A stretch of DNA of 64,000 nucleotides from Parachlamydia sp. AcF125 (GTDB taxonomy: Bacteria > Chlamydiota > Chlamydiia > Chlamydiales > Parachlamydiaceae), in NCBI RefSeq assembly GCF_018342475.1, contig NZ_JAEMUD010000002.1, positions 124,001 to 188,000 on the forward strand, read 5' to 3'. Shown piece by piece: positions 28,037-36,400 of this stretch. A model generated the notes under the pieces. It saw only the letters and a program-made list of their open reading frames with translations, made no database searches and was not told where the DNA came from. Numbering within the stretch: the first letter of the stretch is position 1; the number at the start of each line of letters is the position of its first letter. A program made the position numbers and the translations under genes.

Positions 28037-28485
28037 CATCAGGTTTAGAAAAATCTTTTAAAGCAAAACTGCGAGCTATCGCAAAAGAAAAAATTGCGAT
28101 CCCGCAGATCTTTGGCAAAATCTGACGCTTGAGCGCTTTTTAGTGCGTTTGGCTAATTCGAAATGCCGTCAGCATTTTGTCCTGAAAGGCGCTATCCTTC
28201 TCTCCAAATATATCGAAATTGGAAGAGAAACACACGATTTAGATTTTCTCGCACGAAGGCTGAGTAACGAAGTTGCTGGATTAAAAGATATTTTTGAGGA
28301 AATTGCAAACATTGAGCTTAAAGATGGATTTGCCTTTCAAGGGATTAAGATAAGTTAACTTACCCATCCGCATATGGGATATCCAGGGGCTGAAGTCTCG
28401 ATGTTGGCCTATTTAGGGAAAACCAGATTTAAAATTGCTATGGATGTTGGCTTTGGGATCTCGTCGATGCAGTTGAATATTCGAC
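28024..28485 (+). pseudogene. AbiEii-type nucleotidyltransferase toxin pseudogene, truncated
   Basis: A GTG at 28024 starts VHNLTSGLEKSFKAKLRAIA. After a shift come DLWQNLTLERFLVRLA and HFVLKGAILLSKYIEIGRET, then HDLDFLARRLSNEV, where the G-A and D-L-D positions correspond to the nucleotidyltransferase G-S/G and DxD motif. After a stop at 28356 and a shift, HMGYPGAEVSMLAYLGKTRF and KIAMDVGFG follow, then the gene is lost. AbiEii transfers nucleotides and is neutralised by AbiEi. Both partners are dead here. Confidence 0.75.
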
Positions 28486-28989
28486 TGCATTACTTTTTTA
28501 TTTTTGCGATAAATTAACTTAAATTATCTTTAAATTGATGCGATGAATTTTTATTCTCAAAAATGAGATTCTTTTTCATGAGAGTCCCTCTATGTTGAAA
28601 TTTTTAATTGCAATTCAAATTTTCATTGAGGTTTCGCTCTTCTTATCCTAAAATTCCCCACATTTGACAGCGCGCCGCAGACAAGTAAATAAAAAAACAT
28701 ATATTTAAAAGCTATTTTAAAGATGAAGGTAGGTCGGCTTTCAGCAGTAGGTTTCAAACCCCTTCAAGTATTTGTCAAATGGTAAAACATGTTCATATCC
28801 ATAACCGGGTGAACCCTATTTTAGCTCGTATTTGAACTAAATTCATTATCGTTAACTGGCGTCATCTTTAGTCCTCTTTCGAAACCTCTTTTCTTTCAAA
28901 CCTTGTAGGATGTGTGCAAGATTTTTGCTTTGCTTTTGGACATACTAAATAGGGTAGGCATAAAGCAAGGTAAAAAAAAGGAAAGAGCC
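28486..28989. other. 504-bp AT-rich region, no gene recognised
   Basis: No convincing frame, RNA or repeat. It separates the AbiE relics from the radC 3'-end copy. Confidence 0.35.
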
Positions 28990-29099
28990 TCAATTAAGCG
29001 AACAGGAAAGATCAAAGCCTTCTTCGCGTAAGGGGACATATCGATCCTTTCCAATGATGAGGTGATCATTCGCGCAAATCCCCACCAGGTGGCCTACGG
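28990..29099 (-). pseudogene. copy of the radC 3' end
   Basis: 28993-29099 aligns without gaps to 57800-57906, the 3' end of the intact radC, with 11 mismatches by eye in 107 bases (about 90% identity) and in the same orientation. It encodes HLVGICANDHLIIGKDRYVP and ends in EGFDLSCSLN and TGA. Similarity stops sharply at 29099. Together with radC it brackets the NLR-like island as a direct repeat. Confidence 0.85.
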
Positions 29100-29144
29100 A
29101 GCAGATGCAATTCGCTCTCCCCCAGAAGACAACTGCTTTGATTG

Positions 29145-29640
29145 ATGAAAGAGAGATTATGTGCTCCCGTCTAAGGATAAGGGGAACGAGTTAAAAGGGA
29201 AAATAGAAGCCTTGTTCATGGATACTTTGAAGAACGCGTTTAAAGAGCATAAGTCTAGTAGTTTTGCAATATTAGAAAAAGAACATAGATGTAGCGAGCC
29301 ACGCATGTACTAGCTCTTGAATGTTGCACACTATAGCAAATACAAAAGAATGGCCTAAATTAAAAGCTGCGAGGTATGTAAGTGAGAAAAAGTTCTACAA
29401 AGGCAAGAAAGGAGCCGAGCAATCACATTTTGTCATGAGCTTTAAAGCGCAGGTTAAAAAATTTCCAAGAGTCGCTAGGATTGATTCTTGGGTAAAAAAT
29501 AACTTACCTCAGAACTCGACCATAGTTTTCATGAGGATAGACAAACCATTAAAGTTAAAAATGGCTCAGAATCAAAGTTATTTGCAAAAAATAGCTTTAA
29601 ATTTTTCAAAAAAAAAGCTTTCTAGAAATTATCTCTGCAG
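29145..29640 (+). mobile_element. ISAs1-family transposase relic
   Basis: Fragments in different frames fit the middle of ISAs1 transposases. DYVLPSKDKGNELKGKIEAL, then FKEHKSSSFAILEKEHRCSE occupy the place of the KGNQ...KGHGRIE region. EWPKLKAARYVSEKKFYKGK followed by HFVMS matches the WPGLK...ISSL region. Frames are broken by stops near 29310 and the rest is lost. Confidence 0.6.
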
Positions 29641-29696
29641 GCAAAACGTTTAAGGGCGGCTTGCTGTATTCCTGAGAGAAAAAAGATTGTTAAAAA

Positions 29697-29728
29697 AATT
29701 ACAACGCGTAAGTTGTAATTAAATCTTT
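29697..29728 (+). terminator. intrinsic terminator-like hairpin upstream of NLR locus 1
   Basis: AATTACAAC - GCGTAA - GTTGTAATT, a perfect 9-bp stem with a 6-base loop, is followed within a few bases by a run of T. It would insulate the next promoter from upstream transcription. Confidence 0.6.
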
Positions 29729-29737
29729 TTTTTACCA

Positions 29738-29767
29738 TTGACATTTAACCTACCTTACGAATATATT
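29738..29767 (+). promoter_or_regulatory. promoter of NLR locus 1
   Basis: A perfect TTGACA (29738-29743) and TATATT (29762-29767) with an 18-base spacer lie some 40 bases before the ATG at 29805. It follows directly after a terminator-like hairpin, which supports a dedicated transcription start. Confidence 0.75.
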
Positions 29768-29804
29768 ATTTCTTTAACAATTACAACCAAATGAGACAAT
29801 TACC

Positions 29805-30602
29805 ATGCTGACAAATAATACTAGCTTTTTATTAAAAGCTGACCAAATATCTGACTACGTCCCAGTGATAAGTACCGTAACTAACTTGGTTGCTTTATTC
29901 CAAAAAAGTGTTGTGTTTTCGCTGAAGCAAAAAGCAGCTATTTCAGAAAGCCATTATTATAGTTATTTACAGCAGAAAAGCTTTTCTCGCTGTCTTGTCC
30001 TACTAATCCCTGTGATAGGAAATATTATGGTAGGAATCTATGATTTTGCTAAGAGTCAAGATAGCCATAAGGAAGCCACGCCTACGGCCGTTCAGCCTGC
30101 CTCTCCTTCTGTTCCAAACGCCCCTCAAAATTGCACCCCTCCTAATTGCAGCCACTCTAAACCTAATGCTGAAGGGGTTGCTATAGATATAGGCCGCCAG
30201 CAAAGCGGGAGTTCAAAAAGCATAGTAATGGGGAAAAGCAAAGTCAAGACATGTAATGCGAATCAGAAAGATTTTTCTGAGGCCTTCGTTATGGCAGGTT
30301 ATGAGTTTGCGAAGAGCGAAGATAACCATAAGGGGGCCACGCCTATGGCCGCTCAGCCAACCCCTGCTTCTGTTCCCAACTCCTCTCATAATTACAGCCC
30401 TCCCGGGCCTAATACTGAAGGGGTCGCTATAGATATAGGTCGCCATCAAAGCGGGAATTCAAAAAGCATAGTAATGGGGAAAATAGAAGCCAGGACACGC
30501 GATGCGGTTCAAGAAGACTCTACTCTAGCCTTCGTTATGGCAGGTTATGAAGAAACAGCTCAGTGCTTATTAGCAGGGGCAATGGGAAAAAGCCCAAAGT
30601 AA
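29805..30602 (+). CDS. NLR-like locus 1, N-terminal part (0-frame product)
   Basis: 265 residues. The first 85 (FLLKADQISDYVPVISTVTN, then a hydrophobic stretch RCLVLLIPVIGNIMVGIYDF) are closely similar to the start of the fused paralogue at 33401; the hydrophobic segment suggests membrane association. The rest is a low-complexity Pro/Ser region with two copies of a unit containing EGVAIDIGRQ(S/H)QSG and SKSIVMGK. It ends in AMGKSPK and TAA. I infer that the stop is partly bypassed by -1 frameshifting at C CCA AAG (30593-30599), fusing it to the ankyrin part. No strong ribosome-binding site is visible, but the promoter is good. The domain is not recognised. Confidence 0.75.
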   Translation: MLTNNTSFLLKADQISDYVPVISTVTNLVALFQKSVVFSLKQKAAISESHYYSYLQQKSFSRCLVLLIPVIGNIMVGIYDFAKSQDSHKEATPTAVQPASPSVPNAPQNCTPPNCSHSKPNAEGVAIDIGRQQSGSSKSIVMGKSKVKTCNANQKDFSEAFVMAGYEFAKSEDNHKGATPMAAQPTPASVPNSSHNYSPPGPNTEGVAIDIGRHQSGNSKSIVMGKIEARTRDAVQEDSTLAFVMAGYEETAQCLLAGAMGKSPK

Positions 30603-30635
30603 GCAGCCCATCGGAACAATGGCCTCCTGATGGGC
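30593..30635 (+). promoter_or_regulatory. putative -1 programmed frameshift signal, locus 1
   Basis: The slippery heptamer C CCA AAG (30593-30599) is directly followed by the 0-frame TAA. After six bases, GCCCATC (30606-30612) pairs with GATGGGC (30629-30635); GGA/TCC can extend the stem past a one-base bulge. A second heptamer, G GGA AAA, lies at 30584-30590 in the same frame. The -1 frame is open from here to 32401. Confidence 0.65.
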
Positions 30636-32401
30636 CTAAGTGCTGTGAACATAGTTTGATAGAGCCATTTATCGCTCTTTATCCCGACTTGCCAACTAAG
30701 CCTGGGCTTGCCAATCCCCAGGCTAATGTTGAAAACCCCCAGTTAATAGGGCAAAATGCCCAGCTGAATGTGCAAGCGATTGCCGTTGTTCACTACCATG
30801 CAGCGCCATCCTCTAGACTGCCAGAAATAGAGCTTAGCAAGCGGCTAAACGACTTGTTAAGCTTGAATTGTCCGCGATGCATAAAAGATTTAATGGCACA
30901 AGGGCACAAACTTTTAAAAGAAGAAAAGGGGGAGGCTTCTTTACATGGCGTCTTTTATCTAGCCACTGCTTATGAATTATATCGCAATCTTAACATACAA
31001 GACTATAAATTTGATCGGCAAGCTCTCGATCAATTCTTGGACAGCGTGGAAGAAAGGTTAAAAGATGGACTAAACTTACTCCATCATTTTGCACTGCAGG
31101 GAAATAGAAGTATTTTTATCTATCTCTTCGCTGAAAGGCCAAATATAAAATCACACCTCGACACCCTGACAGGGATCTTGATCAAAGAAACCCCTTTACA
31201 TATGGCTATCAAAAGTGGCTCCGCAGCAATTGCACGTTTTTTGCTTGAGCAAGGGGCAGATATTAAAAAAGGTCGGTATGGCAAATATGCTAGGACCGTG
31301 CTACATATAGCTGTAGAGAATGGGCAAGAAGAGATTGTCGACCTTTTGCTTGCGCATAAAGACATTCAAGACATTTTAAACGTCCCACAAGGGGACAATG
31401 GGTATACAGCTCTGCATTTAGCAGCTGCCAAGGGATATTTTTCCATCTTGCTTAAACTGATTAATTATGGTTCTGATACTGAAAAGCAAGATGTGCTTTC
31501 TCGTACTCCTTTAGAAATTTTACTTGAACATGAAAGCCTAGATTTTGAGAGGCAAGATGAATGTGCTTGTCTTTTATTAAGCAAAAAAAGCCCTGCTTTT
31601 TTCCAGCTAGACAATTCCTCACTCAAACGATGTTTTACAAATGCTCTCGAGCAGGGTTTGTTACAGGCTGCGCAAAAACTGGCTGTAAATGGGTTGCCTC
31701 AGTTAAGAGAGCAAGAGCCCTCGTTTTTAGAAATCGCTGCGGAGGGGGTTTTTCAAAGAACGCGCACACTATCTCCGCAGCCTATAGAGATTCCTCAAGA
31801 GAAGCGTGTTGCTTATATTTCCATTATCCGTTGGCTACTTAAAGAAAAGAAAATAGATCCCGATCAGAAATTCACACAGCGTACCGATTTTTTGATTCAT
31901 CAAGTTTGCTATGCGGGTTGTAGTGAATTGCTTTCCCTGCTCATCGATTTAGAAGTCGATATGAAAAAACTTGATCATTATCAGAATAATGCGCTGCACC
32001 GTGCTTGTTGCTCTCCAACGGATTGTGTCGATACTGTCTGCATTTTGCTGGGATACGATCCTACTCTTATGGAAGCTAAAAATAACGAAGGGCGGACACC
32101 TTTACACTTAGCGGCACTTACAGGAAATGTAAAGATTGTTGAGTGTCTGCTAGACCAAATTACAGATCAAAATAAGCTAGATCAATCAGATAGAGAGGGG
32201 AATACCGCTTTACATTTAGCCGTAATGGGGGAGGGAATATTTTCTAATAAAAAGAAAGATCCCTACTGCAAAACCGTCGAAGCTTTAGTGAAAAAAGGGG
32301 CTAGCCTAGGTATCTTAAATCAAGAGAAAAAAATGGCCATAGAGCTTGCTTATAAAAACGGAAATGAAACTATTATAAAAGCTTTATTACAGGCAACCTA
32401 A
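30599..32401 (+). CDS. NLR-like locus 1, ankyrin-repeat part (-1 frame continuation)
   Basis: 600 codons in the -1 frame relative to the 29805 product. The frame contains no suitable start with a ribosome-binding site; a GTG at 30563 lies inside the upstream gene. Conserved sequence begins right at the junction (VSSPSEQWPPDGP, EHSLIEPFIALYPDLPTKPG), which argues for fusion. After a helical domain (KRLNDLLSLNCPRCIKDL, LHGVFYLATAYELY) come about eight ankyrin repeats, for example TPLHMAIKSGSAAIARFLLE and TALHLAAAKGYFSILLKLIN. The protein ends after the ankyrins: the NACHT and HEAT parts of its paralogues are deleted. The predicted fusion is about 865 residues. Putative host-interacting or defence protein. 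Confidence 0.75.
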   Translation, partial: VSSPSEQWPPDGPKCCEHSLIEPFIALYPDLPTKPGLANPQANVENPQLIGQNAQLNVQAIAVVHYHAAPSSRLPEIELSKRLNDLLSLNCPRCIKDLMAQGHKLLKEEKGEASLHGVFYLATAYELYRNLNIQDYKFDRQALDQFLDSVEERLKDGLNLLHHFALQGNRSIFIYLFAERPNIKSHLDTLTGILIKETPLHMAIKSGSAAIARFLLEQGADIKKGRYGKYARTVLHIAVENGQEEIVDLLLAHKDIQDILNVPQGDNGYTALHLAAAKGYFSILLKLINYGSDTEKQDVLSRTPLEILLEHESLDFERQDECACLLLSKKSPAFFQLDNSSLKRCFTNALEQGLLQAAQKLAVNGLPQLREQEPSFLEIAAEGVFQRTRTLSPQPIEIPQEKRVAYISIIRWLLKEKKIDPDQKFTQRTDFLIHQVCYAGCSELLSLLIDLEVDMKKLDHYQNNALHRACCSPTDCVDTVCILLGYDPTLMEAKNNEGRTPLHLAALTGNVKIVECLLDQITDQNKLDQSDREGNTALHLAVMGEGIFSNKKKDPYCKTVEALVKKGASLGILNQEKKMAIELAYKNGNETIIKALLQAT

Positions 32402-32680
32402 TATCCTTACCACCTTATTACCTCTCTTTGAAATATTTCCCTTTCTTAAAAAACTCTTTCGCTTTTTAGGATTAAAGCAAAGCAAGAGGGGGCATTTAAA
32501 TTGCGTTTAGAGGCGATTCATGTACGCTTAGCAATCATGGAAACTCAAGAAAGAATAACACACGATCAAGCACTTGATAGGCATTAAGCTCAAGGCAAAC
32601 TACGAACAAATAATAAAAAAGCAATTATATAGAGAAAACGACTAGACAGCCTTAGCTTAACGAAATGTTCTCAAAAAACT
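32402..32680 (+). pseudogene. deletion scar of the NACHT/HEAT part of locus 1
   Basis: After the stop, broken frames still match the paralogues: a relic of the ankyrin-NACHT linker (FRIKAKQE, then AIHVRLAIMETQERITHDQA, then LDRH) around 32465-32585, followed near 32635-32660 by the very C-terminal KRLDSLS. The roughly 4-6 kb encoding NACHT and HEAT repeats in the paralogues is missing between them. Confidence 0.75.
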
Positions 32681-32729
32681 TGGGTTATTTTAAGAATGCA
32701 AAAACATACCGTTTTTGAATCAAATTTTT

Positions 32730-33379
32730 TCTTCCAAAAAATTTTGATTACGTTCAAATTGTTAGTGTAGATTTTTAATAGGAGAACGACTATAGCAACG
32801 TGCTCGGCAAAAAAAGCGGGATAAACGCATCGTAGATGGAATCGAAACTATACTCTTTTATGGTAAAGTTTGGGTTGTGTGGGTGGTATGCATCCCACAC
32901 ATAGAGAACAGCCATCACATGCTTGGGTTAAAAAAGGAATTTGCAAAGAGAGGTGTGCAAATAGTGGCCGATTGAAGCTGAATTTTATCAAGAGCTGGGG
33001 ACGTGATTTCTCATAACCTGATAATCCAAGCTGATAAGATTTTGAGTGCAAATGCAGCGATTAGTTTTTTCGAAAAATTGAAGAAATTTATCTCGAGAAG
33101 AAGAAAGTCTACGTGTTTTGCGATAATGCTAAAATAGGGCTTTACTTTTTGCCTCCTTATAGTCCTCGTTTAAATTCCATTGAGAGGGTTTGGAAAATAA
33201 ATGAAGGAGCGAGCATCTACAATCTCTTTTGTCCCGGATTTAAGGGGTTCAGAGCTGCAATTTTTGGTTTTTTTAGCCTATTATCGGGTTTTACTCTAGG
33301 GGTTGCACTTGGCCTGTGCTTTAGTAAACGTATTGAGGATAAATTTAGGCCACTTGGAGTCCTTGTTTCCAATTTTTGA
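32730..33379 (+). mobile_element. IS630-family transposase relic
   Basis: Fragments include ANSGRLKLNFIKSWG around 32955, then VYVFCDNAKIGLYFLPPYSP and RLNSIERVWK around 33105-33200, the hallmark DNA...LPPYSPxLNxIERxW of IS630, with a small deletion between the aspartate block and the LPPYSP block. The C-terminal FKGFRAAIFGFF and FSKRIEDKFR follow up to a stop at 33379. It ends only 22 bases before the ATG of locus 4, so it replaced or donated that gene's upstream region. Confidence 0.8.
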
Positions 33380-33400
33380 ATTCACTTGGGTATAATTGAG

Positions 33401-36400
33401 ATGCGCATAAATGCTAGCTTTTTATTAAAAGCAGACCAAATATCTGACTATATCCCAGGCTTGAGTACCATCACTAACTCGATTGATTTATTCCAAAAGT
33501 ATGTGGTGTTTCCATCGAAGCAAAAAGCAAGTATTTCAAACAGCCATTATTACACCTACTTGCAGCAAAAAAGCTTTTCCCGCTGTATTGTGCTGCTAAT
33601 TCCTGTGATAGGAAATATTATTATAGGAATTTATGACTTGGCTAAGAGGAAATACAACTATAAGGGTACTGTGCTTGCCGCTACCCAGCCAGTTGCTCCT
33701 TCTGCTCGCCAATCTTCTCAAAAATATAGCCCTCCTCAACCTAGCAGTGAAGGGTTTGCTAGCGATAAAGGCCGTCAACTCGGTAAATATGCAAAAAGCT
33801 TGGTGATGGGTAAAAAAGGAGCTAGAGTAAGCAAGGCGGTTCAGCACGACTATTCTCAAGCCACCCTTATGGCTGGTTATGATGAAGAAACAGCTCGACA
33901 ATTAGCAACAGGGATGCATGAGGAACAACCCCAAGTAAGTAGTTCATTGGAACAATGGCCTTCTGGGGAGTCTGGCAGCTGTGAACATAGCCTTATAGAG
34001 TCATTTATAGACCTTTTCCCCCATTTGCCCACCAAGCTTGATCCTATCGGGCCTCTGGCTATTGTTAAAGGTAATCAGCTAGAAGGGGCACATTCTCACC
34101 AGAATATACACTCTAGTTTGGCTGTTCACTATCATGGGGCGCGCCCCTCTAGGTTGTCAGAAGCAAAACTTCACGAAAAGCTAAAGGATGTGCTGCGACT
34201 AAAATGCCCTGGCTGTATATCTGGCTGTATAAAAAATCTAATTGCGCAAGGGCGCAGACTTTTAAAAGAAATAAAAGAAGAGATTTCTCTACAAGGCGTT
34301 TTTTATCTAGCCACGGCTTATGAATTATATCGCAATTTGAACATGCAAGAATATAAGTTTGATTGGCCATTGCTGGATGAGTACCTGGATAAATTAGAAA
34401 ATAGCTTAAAAGAAGGAGAAAGCTTACTACATTACTTTGCGGCTCATGAAAATAGGAGTATTTTTATTTATCTTTTTGTAAAAAGGCCAAATATAAAAAC
34501 TTACCTCACAGTCTCAGCCGAGAACTTGGCCAAAGAAACTCCTTTGCATGTAGCTGTTAAGGGTAGATTTACATCTATTGTGCAGCTTTTACTTGAGTAT
34601 GGAGCAGATGTAAAAAAGCTCGACAGCTTGCACAATAATGCTCTGCATCACGCTTGTCAGTCACAAAAGGATTGCGTCGATATCGTTAAGCTTTTGCTAC
34701 AATATGAACCAACTCTTATGGAAGCTAAAAATGAAGATGGCCAGACCCCTTTACACTTAGCTGCATTTACAGGCAACGAGAAGAGTTTTGCATGCTTGTT
34801 AAACCAAACTACAGGTCAACTCCAGCTGGATCAGCAAGACAAAAAGGGAAATACTCCTTTACATTTAGCGATTCTGGGGTGGAGTGAATCTTCTATTAAA
34901 GGCAAAGACCCCTATTGCAAAATCATCGAAGCCTTAGTGAAAAAAGGGGCTGACCTAAATGCCTTAAATCAAGAGAATAAAACGGCTTTAGCACTTGCTT
35001 TTGAAAATGCAGCTATCACACAGGCTTTAGTTCAGGCAAAACTAAGCCCACAAATTCTGGCTAGCACTCTTCAAAGCTTTTACCTTTCTCGAAAAAAAAT
35101 TTCCATTTTTAGAATCAAGGCAGAGCAAGAGTGGGAATTGGAAGTGTCTTTGGAAGAAATTTATGTGCGTTTAGGCATGATTGAGCGTGAAGAAAGAGAA
35201 GCACGCGACCAGGCACTTGGTAAACATTCTGATTACCTACAAGATGGTCGTATCCAGACTTATGAAACTATCTTCGAGCCTAAGCAAAATATTGAACTTG
35301 AAAAGCTTTTCGAACACGAAAGCCTTGCAAAAAGAGGCCCTAAAAGAATTTACCTCCAAGGAGCTGCAGGAAGTGGCAAAAGCACCTTATGCCATTATAT
35401 CGCTTATCGCTGGGCCAAAGGAGATCTTTGGCAGGAGATTTTTTCTTACGTCTTTTGTATTCCTTTAAGAAATTTTACTAAAGAGAAATATCCCGCTGAT
35501 AAAGAGTATACTCCTGCTGATCTGATTGCTAGAGAATATGCTGGCCAAATCGATCCTAGGGTGATCGAAGCTTGCATACACAATTCTGCTCTTCAAGAAA
35601 AAACCCTGCTTATTTTAGATGGTTATGATGAGCTTAGTGCAGATGCCCAACGAAACATCAGTCTTGCTAAAGCCTTCAAGGAGTTAAAAAAGTTATTTCC
35701 CCATATTTTAATCACCTCAAGGCCTGGAGGCTGCTCTTTTAACCGCTCTTGTGATCTAGAGCTTTTAGGGTTTGATAAAGAAGGGATTGGCCGTTATATC
35801 GATAGGTTTTTTAAAGAAGTTCAAGCAGAAGAGAAAAAAGTAAAACTCTATCATCTATTAAACACTTCTCCGCAGGTTTTGAGTCTAGCGCATACTCCTA
35901 TTAACTTAGCTCTGCTTTGTTGCCTCTTTAACGAAGACCCAGGATTTTTTGATTCTAATCATTCCATTACGATGACTGCCATTTATGAGCAGATAGTCAA
36001 CTGGATGTATAAATGGTTTCTCTTACGAAAGATTGGCCTGAATCAATATAAACAAACCAAAGAGAAAATTCTTGAAAAGAAAAACCTGCGTCATAATTCA
36101 GAAGTGGCCAAAATTGCCACTGCTTTTGAAGACCTGGCTTTTTTTGCCATGGAAAAAGATACTCTTTATTTAAGCAGGGAAAAGATTGATGAAGTTAGTG
36201 GTGCTGGTATCACCTCTGACGAGCTTACAGATTGCGGGCTTATGCGTATCCCTGCAGCTGAAGAGAAAGGGTATTTTATTCACTTAACCTTCCAAGAATT
36301 TCTAACCGCTTCGAAAGTTGCCAATCAATATCTTAAAGGAGAAAGGCAAGCATGCCAAAATTTTGTACGGCAGTATAAGTTTGAACCTCGCTATGGCCTA

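Noticed and set aside
29697-29720. Palindrome TTACAAC...GTTGTAA as a regulator operator
   Set aside because: Position before a T run fits a terminator better; an operator role cannot be excluded but has no support.
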